From Bacillota bacterium (GTDB lineage: Bacteria; Bacillota; Dethiobacteria; DTU022), in contig JAAZIE010000303.1 of NCBI GenBank assembly GCA_012510305.1, forward strand, positions 1 through 8,482: a DNA stretch of 8,482 bases, written 5' to 3'. The notes under the pieces were generated by a model that saw only the letters and a list, made by a program, of their open reading frames with translations, was not told the DNA's origin and ran no database searches. Positions 1-7,157 of this stretch are shown here, piece after piece. Positions within the stretch are counted from its first letter, which is position 1. Every line of letters begins with the position of its first letter. Both the position numbers and the translations under genes were made by a program.

Positions 1-2616
1 ATCGAAGGCGGCGTGAGTGAGCTCGTTGGCCGGCGATTCCTTGTAGTGGAAGGTCATGAAGAGCACTCCCGGAGCCACCTTATCCGTCACCCTGATCCTG
101 GTAACCACGGAGCCCCGGCGCGAGGTGACGCGGATTTCATCGTCGTCGCCCACACCCAGCTTCTCCGCATCTGCGGGATTGATCTCCGCACGCTCGTAGG
201 GATCCAGGGTGAGCAGGCTGTCCGAAAAACGGGTCATGATGTTGTAATGGGTCAGCTTGCGTCCCGTGGTCAGCAAAATGGGGTACTCTTCATCGGGAAG
301 CTCCTGGGCCGGCTTGTACTCGATCCCCTGCAGCAGCCCCTTGCCGCGGGGGAAGGTCCCCTTGTGCAGGTACTTGGTGCCCGGGTGATCGAGCGAGGGG
401 CAGGGCCACGACAGCCCCACTTTTTCAATGCGTTCGTAGGTGATCCCGGCATAGCTGGGCGTGAGCCGCCGGATCTCTTCAAAGATCTCCTCCGCGCCGG
501 CGTAGCTCATCTCGTAGCCCATGCGCCGGGAGAGGTCGCAGATGATCTCCCAGTCCGCCCGGGCCTGGCCCGGCGGGGGCACCGCTTTGCGCACCCGCTG
601 AACCCGCCGCTCCGTGTTGGTAAAGGTGCCCTCTTTCTCCGCGTAGCAGGCCGCCGGCAAAAAGATATCGGCGTAACCGGCGCTTTCGCTGAGAAACATA
701 TCCTGCACCACCAGGAAGTCGAGGCTGTCCAGCGCTTTGCGCACGTGGTTGGCGTCGGGATCGGTCATGACCGGATCCTCGCCCATGATATACATCGCCT
801 TGACCTTTCCGGAGACGGCACCGTCGAGCATATCGGGGATGGTCAACCCTTTTTCCGGGCTCAGCTTGCGGCCCCACTCTTTTTCGTGTTTCTTGATATG
901 ATTGGGATCGGTCACCGCCTGGTAACCGGAGAAAACGTTGGGCAAAGCGCCCATATCGCAGGCGCCCTGCACGTTGTTTTGGCCGCGCAGCGGGTTCACG
1001 CCGGCGTTTTCTATGCCCATATGCCCGGTAACCATGGCCAGGTTGGCCAGGCTCATTACATTGGCGGTGCCGGTGGTATGTTCGGTGATCCCCAGCGTAT
1101 AGAAGATGCCCGCTTTTTCAGTTTTGGCGTACAGCTCCGCGGCGGCGTACATCTGCTCTTCAGGGACACCGGTAATCTTGGCGGCCCGTGCCGGCGGATA
1201 ATTTTGAACCACCGCCCACAGATCATCGTAACCCTCGCAGCGCTCCTCAATGTAGGCGCGGTCAGCCCAGCCTTCGGTGATGATGATATAGATGAGGCTG
1301 TTGATCAGCGCAATATCGGTGCCGGGCGTAAGCTGCATCCAGATGGCGGCGTGCTCGGCCAGCTCGGTCTCGCGCGGGTCCACCACGATGAGCCTGGCCC
1401 CGTGAACCGCAGCCGCACGCTTCATTTTGTTGCCGATGATGGGGTGCGCTTCGGTGGCATTGGAGCCGATAATGAAGAGCACCTCGTTGAATTCAACCTC
1501 ACCGATGGAATTCGTCATCGCCCCGCTGCCAAAAGAGGTGGCCAGACCGGCCACGGTGGGGGCGTGTCACGTGCGGGCACAGTGATCGACGTTGTTGGTG
1601 CCGATCGCTGTGCGCATAAATTTTTGCATCAAAAAGTTTTCTTCGTTGGTGCAGCGGGCGGAGCTGAGCGCGGCGATGGCGTCGGCGCCGTCGGCGGCAG
1701 CGATCTCTTTAAACCGCGAGGCTGCCTCTTCGAGAGCCTCTTCCCAGCTCGCTTCCACCAGTTTGCCCTCCCTTTTGATCAGAGGGGTGGTGATCCTCTC
1801 GGGGCTGTCGATGAGGTCCTTGTGAAAGCGCCCTTTCACGCAGAGCGAGCGGCCGTTTACCGGCGCCTCGGGGGTGGGTGTAACCCCGATGACCCGGTCA
1901 TCTTTCACGTTCAAGTCAAAGTTGCAGCCCACACCGCAGAAGGGACAGGTGGTTCTAACCTTGGTCACTTCCCAGGGCCTGGTGCCGTCAAATTGCTTGT
2001 TGCTAAGAGCACCGGTGGGGCAAACGCCGACGCACTGACCGCAAAAACGGCAAATATCCATGTTGAGCGGCAGATCGTAGGGCGTCGTGACCCGCGTGTA
2101 AAAGCCGCGATCAACAAAATCGATGGTCCCGGTCACCTGAACGTCGTGGCAAACCTGGACACATTTGCCGCAAAGGATGCACTTGTTGGGGTCGCGCTCG
2201 ATCAAGTGATTGCCCCGGTCAATTTCGACCTCTCTTTTCTCTCCGGTGAAGGGGCTCTCTTTTACCCCGTAGCGGTAACAGTAGTCCTGCAGGCGGCAGT
2301 CACCTGTTTTTTCACAGACAATACATTCGCTGGGGTGATTGGCCAGCAAAAGCTCCAGGATCATCCGGCGCGCCTTGACCACACGTTCCGATTCCGTTTG
2401 CACAACCATGTCCGGAGTAACCGGCGTGGAGCAGGCTGCCTGCAAATTCCGGGCTCCCTCGACCTCGACAACACACATGCGGCAGCCTCCAAAAATAGTT
2501 AAATCCCGATCATAACAAAAATTCGGTATATCTATACCGATGCTCTGGGCAGCCTCCAGGATGGTGGTCCCCGCCGGAACGTTTACCGCCTTCCCATCAA
2601 TGGTCAGATCAACCAT
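1..2616 (-). CDS. fdhA: Selenocysteine-containing formate dehydrogenase catalytic subunit (soluble, NuoG-like N-terminus), 3' end cut by window edge
   Basis: Catalyses formate/CO2 interconversion at a Mo- or W-bis-pterin centre; in acetogens this family feeds the Wood-Ljungdahl pathway. The ATG at 2616 is followed by a plant-type 2Fe-2S domain (C34, C45, C48, C62), a NuoG-type His-Cys 4Fe-4S site (H94, C98, C101, C107) and two 4Fe-4S motifs (C146/149/152/156 and C189/192/195/199). The molybdopterin oxidoreductase domain begins with its own cluster (C224, C227, C231, C259). An in-frame TGA at 1567-1569 (codon 350) lies in VDHCART-U-HAPTVAGL, the active-site selenocysteine position. I translated on from it: the frame stays open to position 1 with continuous family sequence, giving 872 visible residues. 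A few tens of C-terminal residues are probably missing. The SD is GGGGAG at 2628-2633, a rather long 11 nt from the ATG. Electron-transfer partner subunits would lie beyond the left edge. The metal (W or Mo) cannot be read from sequence. Confidence 0.95.
1531..1569 (-). promoter_or_regulatory. Bacterial SECIS element with UGA selenocysteine codon
   Basis: The UGA (1567-1569) is followed on the minus strand by a perfect 6-bp stem, GTGGCC (1554-1549) with GGCCAC (1543-1538), closing a five-base GGTCT loop (1548-1544). In E. coli fdhF the SelB-binding hairpin also shows GGUCU at its apex, and the GGU lies seven codons after the UGA; here it is also the seventh codon. This hairpin recruits SelB with Sec-tRNA and so decodes UGA as selenocysteine. 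The lower stem is poorly paired, as is common outside enterobacteria. The host must therefore encode selA, selB, selC and selD elsewhere. Confidence 0.85.
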
Positions 2617-2902
2617 ACCCTCTTCAACTCCCCTGTCTATTTTTACATGAGCAAACCGGATGCCTTCTCCCGCTGCCTTTCCTGTTGTCTGTTTAAGTGA
2701 TCAAATGACACCTGATCCCTGGCGGTGCTCCCAGTTTAGTCGAAATAACGGCTCTCACTGTAACTGTACGCCCATAAGGGCTTCGCTAAACAGAGGCACA
2801 TTATATCTATTTGACAGTGTTTGATCTTTTTCCTGCCGAAGGGTATTTCAAATTTTAAAATATTGAGTCCTTGGTCTTCTCAGGGCGGTTTAATCTGCGG
2901 GA
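2617..2902 (-). promoter_or_regulatory. Leader/promoter region of fdhA with a TATAAT -10 candidate
   Basis: This noncoding stretch lies upstream of fdhA. On the minus strand it contains a perfect TATAAT (2805-2800), about 185 nt before the ATG, inside an AT-rich segment. No good -35 hexamer sits 16-18 nt upstream of it, so the promoter could be activator-dependent or the match fortuitous. Downstream are a short GCCC-TTAT-GGGC hairpin (minus strand, around 2770-2781) and an imperfect palindrome at 2697-2711. I found no conserved motif of the Moco riboswitch class here and no convincing small gene. Confidence 0.4.
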
Positions 2903-2937
2903 CCGGGGCCCGCCGCCGCCACCGGCGCGGGCCCCGG
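2903..2937 (-). terminator. Very GC-rich hairpin after the binding-protein gene, without a U-tract
   Basis: Arms 2903-2913 (CCGGGGCCCGC) and 2927-2937 (GCGGGCCCCGG) form a perfect 11-bp stem with a 13-nt loop, beginning about 8 nt after the stop of the binding-protein gene. The minus strand reads TCCCGCAG straight after the stem and has no run of T, so a standard intrinsic terminator is not supported. It may instead stabilise the mRNA 3' end, pause polymerase or assist Rho. Because the stem is symmetric, it could act on either strand. Confidence 0.5.
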
Positions 2938-2944
2938 CGGCCGG

Positions 2945-4045
2945 TTATTGATCCTTTAACAGGGAGCGGGCCACCAGCTCCCGGTACTGCCCTTCGGCCA
3001 GTTCACAATGATAAAAAAGCTTGTAGTAGCGAGCCGCTTCCTTGTACCCGTCGTAACCGGCAAGGTCGGGGTAGAGCAGCTCCGAGAGCCAGATCATCCC
3101 CATAAAGCGGTTCACCGAGGGGGGGAATCCCATCCAATTGTACGGGCCGGCGGGCACCTCGTAATAGCGTCCTTCCTTGACTGCGGTCAGTTCCCGCCAG
3201 CTTTTTTCTCCGGCCACGGTGCTGTAGATGCTTCCGGGGGCAAAGATAATCACCTCCGGATCCCACAGCGCAATCTGCTCCAGGTCCACGGGATTGTCCG
3301 TCCCTTTGCCCGCCGCCTCCTCCACCACCGCCACGTTGTCGCCCACCAGGTCCACGATCTCTGCATGAAAAGAACCTGCGGTAATTACGTTAAGCCCGTT
3401 ATCGCCGCTGCAGTAAAGCAGCCTTTTTTTTCCTTCAGCACCCACCTCTTCTGAAATTTCCCGGGTGCGGCGGTAAACTTCATCGCAGTAGTCGGCCAGG
3501 ACCGCCCCTTCATCCGCCATGCCCAGCAGCTCGCCCAGGGTTCGATAAGCATCGCCCATCGTCTCCATCGTCGCCGAGATATGGACCGCGGGGATATCCA
3601 CTTTCTCCGAAATCCCGTCCATATCTTCGGCGATAGAAGGTTTCGGTTCGCCCACGTCGATGATGAGCTGGGGGTCAACCCGGGCGATCTCCTCGAGGTT
3701 GTGGTTGCCCTTTCCCCCGTAGAACTGGCCCAGCACCGGCAGCTCACGGTATTTTTCATCGAGGTACTCGCCGGCAGCAGGGCTCCATCTTTCAGAAAGC
3801 CCCGCCAGCTTGTCGGGAGCCAGGGCAAAGAGAACAATCTGGGCCATGGTGCCCGAGGGGACCACCCTGCTGATTTCGGCGGGAATCTCCACTTCGCGCC
3901 CCGCCGAATCGGTAAAGGTAACCGTTTCCCGGGCGCCGTCGGGCTCCCCCGCCGGATCGCCGGTGCAGCCCGCCGCCGTCAGCAGGGCCAGGGCAAGGCA
4001 AGTTATACCCGCCAGAAGCACAAGTTTGTGCTTATTTTTATTCAT
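2945..4045 (-). CDS. ABC importer substrate-binding lipoprotein (PF01497-type, MolA-like; molybdate/tungstate predicted)
   Basis: This 366-aa protein is the extracytoplasmic receptor that would deliver substrate to the permease encoded upstream. The N-terminus has a Lys-rich head, a hydrophobic segment (residues 8-25) and a lipobox ending at C27 (TAAGC), so it is a membrane-anchored lipoprotein. Residues 42-62 (TVTFTDSAGREVEIP) are the typical entry to the FecB/BtuF-like periplasmic-binding fold, and the body has the two lobes expected of it. The segment PYNWMGFPPSVNRFMG (301-316) is a distinctive conserved block near the end. A strong SD, AGGAGGG (4059-4053), sits 7 nt before the ATG, and the gap to the ATPase stop is 20 nt, so the three transporter genes form one operon. 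Family members are often annotated iron-siderophore or cobalamin binding. The Moco riboswitch and formate dehydrogenase neighbours favour Mo/W oxyanions, as for H. influenzae MolA. The substrate is inferred. Confidence 0.9.
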   Translation of the reverse strand: MNKNKHKLVLLAGITCLALALLTAAGCTGDPAGEPDGARETVTFTDSAGREVEIPAEISRVVPSGTMAQIVLFALAPDKLAGLSERWSPAAGEYLDEKYRELPVLGQFYGGKGNHNLEEIARVDPQLIIDVGEPKPSIAEDMDGISEKVDIPAVHISATMETMGDAYRTLGELLGMADEGAVLADYCDEVYRRTREISEEVGAEGKKRLLYCSGDNGLNVITAGSFHAEIVDLVGDNVAVVEEAAGKGTDNPVDLEQIALWDPEVIIFAPGSIYSTVAGEKSWRELTAVKEGRYYEVPAGPYNWMGFPPSVNRFMGMIWLSELLYPDLAGYDGYKEAARYYKLFYHCELAEGQYRELVARSLLKDQ

Positions 4046-4065
4046 TAATTTTCCCTCCTACCGGG

Positions 4066-4878
4066 TTACAAATTGGAGACAAAACCGGGAGAGACAGCCT
4101 TATCCGCGATATTCTTGGGCACGCACACCCTCACCTGGTCATGATAGAGGCTTTCCAGCTTCACTTTCATGCCGTAAAGATCGTAGATCAGCTCTTCGGT
4201 AAAAACCTGGTCCGGCGGGCCGAAGCCCAAGACCGCCCCGTCTTTCAAGGCCAGCACTTTATCGGAAAACATGAACGCCAGGTCGGGGTTATGAGTCGAC
4301 TGAATGATCGTATAACCTTCGCCCACCAGCGATTTAACCTCTGTGAGCACGCGGACCTGGTTGCCGTAGTCAAGGTTGGAAGTGGGCTCATCCATCACCA
4401 GGATCTTGGATTCCTGCACCAGGGCGCGTGCCAGTAAAACCAGCTGCTGCTCGCCGCTGCTGATCCGGGTAAATCCGCGGTCTTTCAGGTGGGCGATGCC
4501 CAGCCTTTCCAGCGCTTCTTCAACGAGTTTTTTCTGCTTCCTGCCGGGGCTGGAAAAGGCGGACACCTGCACGGAGGTACCCATGAGGACCATGTCAAAA
4601 ACGCTGTAATTGAAAGAAGGATAGTGGAACTGGGGGACGTAGGCGATCAGTTTCGCCATCCCGGCGGCGCCGAGACCGCTGATATCGATCCCGTCCACTA
4701 GAATTTGCCCCCGGTAGCCCCTGAGCAGGCCCAGGATACAGCGAAAGAGGGTGGTTTTACCGACCCCGTTGGGGCCCAGAACAGAGAGCAGCTCGTGGTC
4801 CTGCGCGGTAAAACTGACCTGCTTGAGAACCCGGTTCCGGCCATAGTCGAAGCTGAGGCTGGACACTTCAATGCTCAT
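4066..4878 (-). CDS. ABC importer ATP-binding protein (FecE/BtuD family, MolC-like)
   Basis: This 270-aa cytoplasmic ATPase powers the importer. Numbered from the ATG at 4878, it shows Walker A GPNGVGKT (35-42), Q-loop Q83 in YVPQ, ABC signature SSGEQQ (140-145; canonical is LSGGQ), Walker B ILVMDEP (159-165), D-loop SNLD (167-170) and switch His196 in QSTHNPD. The reading frame is open upstream to 5097, but I chose 4878. The family begins right there (MSIEVSSLSFDYG), AGGAGGGGAG (4895-4886) lies 7 nt upstream, and the ATG overlaps the permease stop as ATGA (4878-4875), which indicates translational coupling. The tail after about residue 240 is somewhat longer than in a minimal FecE protein. 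The family assignment is firm; the substrate is inferred from context. Confidence 0.95.
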   Translation of the reverse strand: MSIEVSSLSFDYGRNRVLKQVSFTAQDHELLSVLGPNGVGKTTLFRCILGLLRGYRGQILVDGIDISGLGAAGMAKLIAYVPQFHYPSFNYSVFDMVLMGTSVQVSAFSSPGRKQKKLVEEALERLGIAHLKDRGFTRISSGEQQLVLLARALVQESKILVMDEPTSNLDYGNQVRVLTEVKSLVGEGYTIIQSTHNPDLAFMFSDKVLALKDGAVLGFGPPDQVFTEELIYDLYGMKVKLESLYHDQVRVCVPKNIADKAVSPGFVSNL

Positions 4879-5888
4879 GAGTATTCTCCCCTCCTGGTGA
4901 TGAGATAGATGAAAAAAGGAGCCCCGATGAAAGCGGTCAGTATGCCCAGGGGGATCTCCACGGCAAGCAGATTTCTGGATACATTGTCCACCAGCAGCAG
5001 GAAAATAGCGCCGCACAAGATGGAGGCGGGCAGAAGATGAAGATAGTTGTTGCCCACGATCTTTCTGGCCACGTGAGGGATCACCAGGCCGACCCATCCC
5101 ACCATGCCGCTCACGGCAACGCCGGCCGCCGTGGCCAGGGTGGAGCAGATGATCACCAGGAACCTGATCCGGTGAACATTGATCCCCATGGCCCTGGATT
5201 CATCGTCTCCCATGGTGAGCACGTTCATCCGCCACCTCAGGAGCAGCAGGGGGGCCAGGCCCAGGATCATGGGGATGATTGCAAATCTGATATCGCTGTT
5301 CCCCACCCCCGCCAGGCTGCCCATGAGCCAGTAGATGATCGCCGGAAGCTGGTCGGTGGGATCGGCGACCAGCTTGACCAGGGAGGTGGCCGCGGAGAAA
5401 AGAGAGCCCACCACGATCCCCGACAGGATCAGCCCCAGGATGCTCTTGCCTTTGATCCTCCTGCTGAAAAAATAGACCAGGGAAACCGTCAAAAGGCTGA
5501 AGAAAAAAGCGCTCACAGTGATCGTAAAGCTGCGGCCGTGATTCAAAATGGCCAGGGCGGCGCCAAAAGCAGCCCCCGCCGATGCCCCCAAAATATCCGG
5601 AGCGGCCATGGGGTTTTGAAAGACGCCCTGGTACGCCGCCCCGGTGGCCGAGAGGCAGGCGCCCACCAGGCAGGCCAGGATAATGCGGGGAAAGCGGATC
5701 TGGAGCAAAACCGTCTCGGTGCGATCCGTCCAGAATTGCCCCAGGGGGTATATTTTGGAAAGCGCAATCCCCAGCACCTCGCGAAGGGGGATGGGGTAAC
5801 GCCCCAGCCCGAAAGAGATGATTACAGCGCCCAGCAGCAGGGCAAAGAGCCCCGCCACAATGAAAGTGTTTCCCCAATTCCTACCCAC
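4875..5888 (-). CDS. ABC importer permease, FecCD/BtuC family (MolB-like; molybdate/tungstate predicted)
   Basis: This 337-aa polytopic inner-membrane subunit would form the homodimeric channel of a type II importer. Hydrophobic segments run throughout, starting at residues 8-27. Recognisable FecCD blocks are RFPRIILACLVGA (65-77), GAAYQGVFQNPMAAPDILG (83-101), the coupling-helix region MGDDESRAMGINV (226-238), GMVGWVGLVIPHVARKIVG (261-279) and EIPLGILTAFIGAPFF (311-326). The length is normal for the family. The start is GTG at 5888, preceded by GGTGGGAG (5900-5893) at short spacing. A later GTG at codon 11 is possible but would remove part of the first membrane helix. This is the first gene after the riboswitch and terminator, so it is the gene most directly under that control. 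On sequence alone it could be taken for an iron or B12 permease. Confidence 0.94.
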   Translation of the reverse strand: MGRNWGNTFIVAGLFALLLGAVIISFGLGRYPIPLREVLGIALSKIYPLGQFWTDRTETVLLQIRFPRIILACLVGACLSATGAAYQGVFQNPMAAPDILGASAGAAFGAALAILNHGRSFTITVSAFFFSLLTVSLVYFFSRRIKGKSILGLILSGIVVGSLFSAATSLVKLVADPTDQLPAIIYWLMGSLAGVGNSDIRFAIIPMILGLAPLLLLRWRMNVLTMGDDESRAMGINVHRIRFLVIICSTLATAAGVAVSGMVGWVGLVIPHVARKIVGNNYLHLLPASILCGAIFLLLVDNVSRNLLAVEIPLGILTAFIGAPFFIYLITRRGEYS

Positions 5889-5934
5889 GCTTCTCCCACC
5901 TGCCGTTTAAAATAGTATCAGTGCCAAATTGATG

Positions 5935-5990
5935 GACGGAAAATAAAATAACCGGCACGCCGTGAATTTAAGCGCAATCCGGTTATGCTA
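5935..5990 (-). terminator. Intrinsic terminator at the end of the Moco riboswitch leader
   Basis: On the minus strand, ATAACCGG (5986-5979) pairs perfectly with CCGGTTAT (5955-5948), and TTTATTTTT follows at once. It lies between the riboswitch aptamer and the permease start, so it is well placed to be the attenuator that the aptamer controls. The loop is long (about 23 nt) and contains GGCGTG, which repeats a riboswitch arm. It could also be a plain operon-internal terminator, but no gene ends here, which favours attenuation. Confidence 0.8.
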
Positions 5991-6120
5991 GAGCCATTGT
6001 CGGTTTCACTCCTTTCCAAAGCCGGGGGAGGCGCGGCAGTTTGCCGCCGCACCCTGTCGGCCGGCACGCCATGCCTGTAAAAGCGTTTAGGCGTGCAGGC
6101 TCGGAGTGTTTTCAACCGGG
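5991..6120 (-). ncRNA. Molybdenum cofactor (Moco) riboswitch aptamer
   Basis: This leader RNA is predicted to bind Moco or the tungsten analogue and switch the transporter operon. On the minus strand it shows, in order: CGGTT (6118-6114), ACTCCGAGCC (6107-6098), CCGACAGGG, GGAAAGGAGTGAAACCG and a closing GGCTC (5995-5991). These are the conserved blocks I recall for the Moco RNA motif. Pairings I checked are CGGTT with AACCG (6005-6001), ACTCC with GGAGT (6012-6008), GAGCC with GGCTC, GCACGCC (6096-6090) with GGCGTGC (6070-6064), and a GCGGC-AAACT-GCCGC hairpin (6047-6033). An open frame crosses this stretch (5918-6115, minus) but resembles no protein and is not a gene. The class is assigned from memory of the consensus, without a covariance search. 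Moco or W-cofactor as ligand is undecided. Confidence 0.85.
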
Positions 6121-6200
6121 CGTCTACCCTATTACCCGATAAAACATCTAATCTTTTAATAACAAAGCCTGTTTATATATCTTCGCGATCCCGTTAAAAT
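6121..6200 (-). promoter_or_regulatory. AT-rich promoter region for the riboswitch-transporter transcript
   Basis: This is the only AT-rich stretch between the fdhE terminator and the riboswitch, so the transcript should start here. The best -10 candidate on the minus strand is TATAAA (6177-6172), about 50 nt before the aptamer. The matching -35 region is weak. Another possibility is TTGTTA near 6165 with a T-rich -10 closer to the aptamer, but its spacing is only 15. The position is therefore approximate. Confidence 0.3.
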
Positions 6201-6211
6201 ACCCTTCCGCC

Positions 6212-6238
6212 AAAAACCACAAGCCGGCTCTGCCGGCA
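6212..6238 (-). terminator. Intrinsic terminator downstream of fdhE
   Basis: Two copies of GCCGGC (6237-6232 and 6228-6223) pair around a 3-nt loop. On the minus strand they are followed by TTGTGGTTTTT, with five T at 6216-6212. The hairpin starts about 20 nt after the fdhE stop codon. It separates the formate dehydrogenase-N/fdhE transcript from the riboswitch-controlled transporter transcript. The U-tract begins several bases after the stem, so termination may be partial. Confidence 0.65.
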
Positions 6239-6257
6239 TTGCGGAGAGATACTATCT

Positions 6258-7130
6258 TTAAAGCGTATACATCCGGTGTCCGCTGCGTTTAAACCCTTTC
6301 TCTTTGGCCACCAGGTCGAGGTGCAGGGTGGACCAGTCGGCCAGCGCCACCTCTTCTTTTCCCTCACCCATGTAGGTCTTCAGGTAAGCTTTGCACCGGT
6401 CGCAGGTGTCGATGCGCAGCTCCGGTTCATCGTCCAGCCCGATTATATTTAACTGGCCCTGCTCCGTATTGTCGCAGTAGGGGCAGCCGATGCGCTTGTA
6501 GCGCCATCTCATGCGGCAGCACCCGCAGACCAGATCCCGCTCCCGGCCTTTGCCTCTCTCTGTGTGGAACAGGTAGCCCATCGCCGGCAGGTGCCCGCAG
6601 AGGGGGCAGTAGCCCCTGCGCCAGGTATGCTCCTCAAGCAGCTCCGCCAACTGCCGCTGCAAAGGTTCAAGAGCGCCGGAGAGGGCGCTCCAGGTTAAAA
6701 AGACGATAAACCCTTCATCGATCTCGCCAAGCGACTCCTTGCCCTGCTGAAGGGTGCCTGTTTCCAGCACCTCTGCAACCACCTGCCCGGGCAGGGCGGC
6801 TTGCTTCTGAAAAGCGCCCTGCGCCCGGCTCGCGTGGCCCTTGATCTCCTCTGTGGGGGATGCTTTGACCAGCGCAGCGGTCATCGCTTCCAGGAGGCCC
6901 GCCGCGTGTGCGATGATCGCCTCGCCGGCTTCAACCGCTCTCAGCAGGGGAACGCCTTTTTTTAGCTCTTCCACCGCCGGCGCCTGATCGACACCGGCAG
7001 AATCGCTTTCCGGTTCGGGGGCGGCGTTCTCTTCAATCGCTGCGGCTATGGTTTCGTGCAATCCTGCGATCTCCTCAAGGTAGGGCCGTTCTTTGACCCA
7101 GTCTTTGATCTGTGCTGCTCTATCGCCCAA
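6258..7130 (-). CDS. fdhE: Formate dehydrogenase accessory protein FdhE
   Basis: FdhE proteins are cytoplasmic maturation factors for respiratory formate dehydrogenases; they bind the catalytic subunit and metal through cysteine pairs. With the start chosen here the protein has 290 aa. An alpha-helical N-terminal two-thirds is followed by four Cys pairs: CPLC (175/178), CGCC (202/204/205), CPYC (216/219) and CDRC (243/246), the rubredoxin-like signature of the family. The frame is open further upstream to a TTG at 7199, but that extension is coded by an inverted repeat. I prefer TTG at 7130, which has GGAGGAGG (7144-7137) 6 nt upstream. Residues from about 34 to 60 are acidic, low-complexity and unlike the E. 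coli protein. It follows the catalytic subunit gene by 135 bp with no terminator between, so the two are probably cotranscribed. Confidence 0.92.
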   Translation of the reverse strand: MGDRAAQIKDWVKERPYLEEIAGLHETIAAAIEENAAPEPESDSAGVDQAPAVEELKKGVPLLRAVEAGEAIIAHAAGLLEAMTAALVKASPTEEIKGHASRAQGAFQKQAALPGQVVAEVLETGTLQQGKESLGEIDEGFIVFLTWSALSGALEPLQRQLAELLEEHTWRRGYCPLCGHLPAMGYLFHTERGKGRERDLVCGCCRMRWRYKRIGCPYCDNTEQGQLNIIGLDDEPELRIDTCDRCKAYLKTYMGEGKEEVALADWSTLHLDLVAKEKGFKRSGHRMYTL

Positions 7131-7157
7131 TTCAAACCTCCTCCGCTTGAACTCAAC

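Noticed and set aside
1567..1569. The TGA read as a true stop, making fdhA a truncated pseudogene
   Set aside because: The position matches the family's selenocysteine, the frame continues intact to the window edge and a SECIS hairpin follows.
13..2502. An 829-codon open frame on the plus strand
   Set aside because: It is fully antisense to fdhA, whose frame gives coherent Fe-S and molybdopterin motifs across the whole span. The antisense product has no recognisable domain and reflects G+C-rich codon bias.
2811..2816. A TTGACA -35 box on the plus strand
   Set aside because: No -10 sequence lies 16-18 nt downstream and no plus-strand gene follows.
3008..4048. Several open frames of 85-155 codons on both strands over the binding-protein gene
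   Set aside because: They are shadows of the binding-protein gene, which has a lipobox, family motifs and an excellent SD.
4879..5097. N-terminal extension of the ATPase gene back to an ATG at 5097
   Set aside because: The extra 73 residues overlap the permease in another frame and are not ATPase-like. The ATG at 4878 has a strong SD and an ATGA overlap.
5918..6115. A 65-codon open frame on the minus strand between fdhE and the permease
   Set aside because: It lies over the riboswitch and terminator and shows no protein-like features.
5991..6120. A cobalamin riboswitch, as expected if the transporter imported B12
   Set aside because: The B12-box blocks are absent, while the conserved blocks of the Moco motif are present in order.
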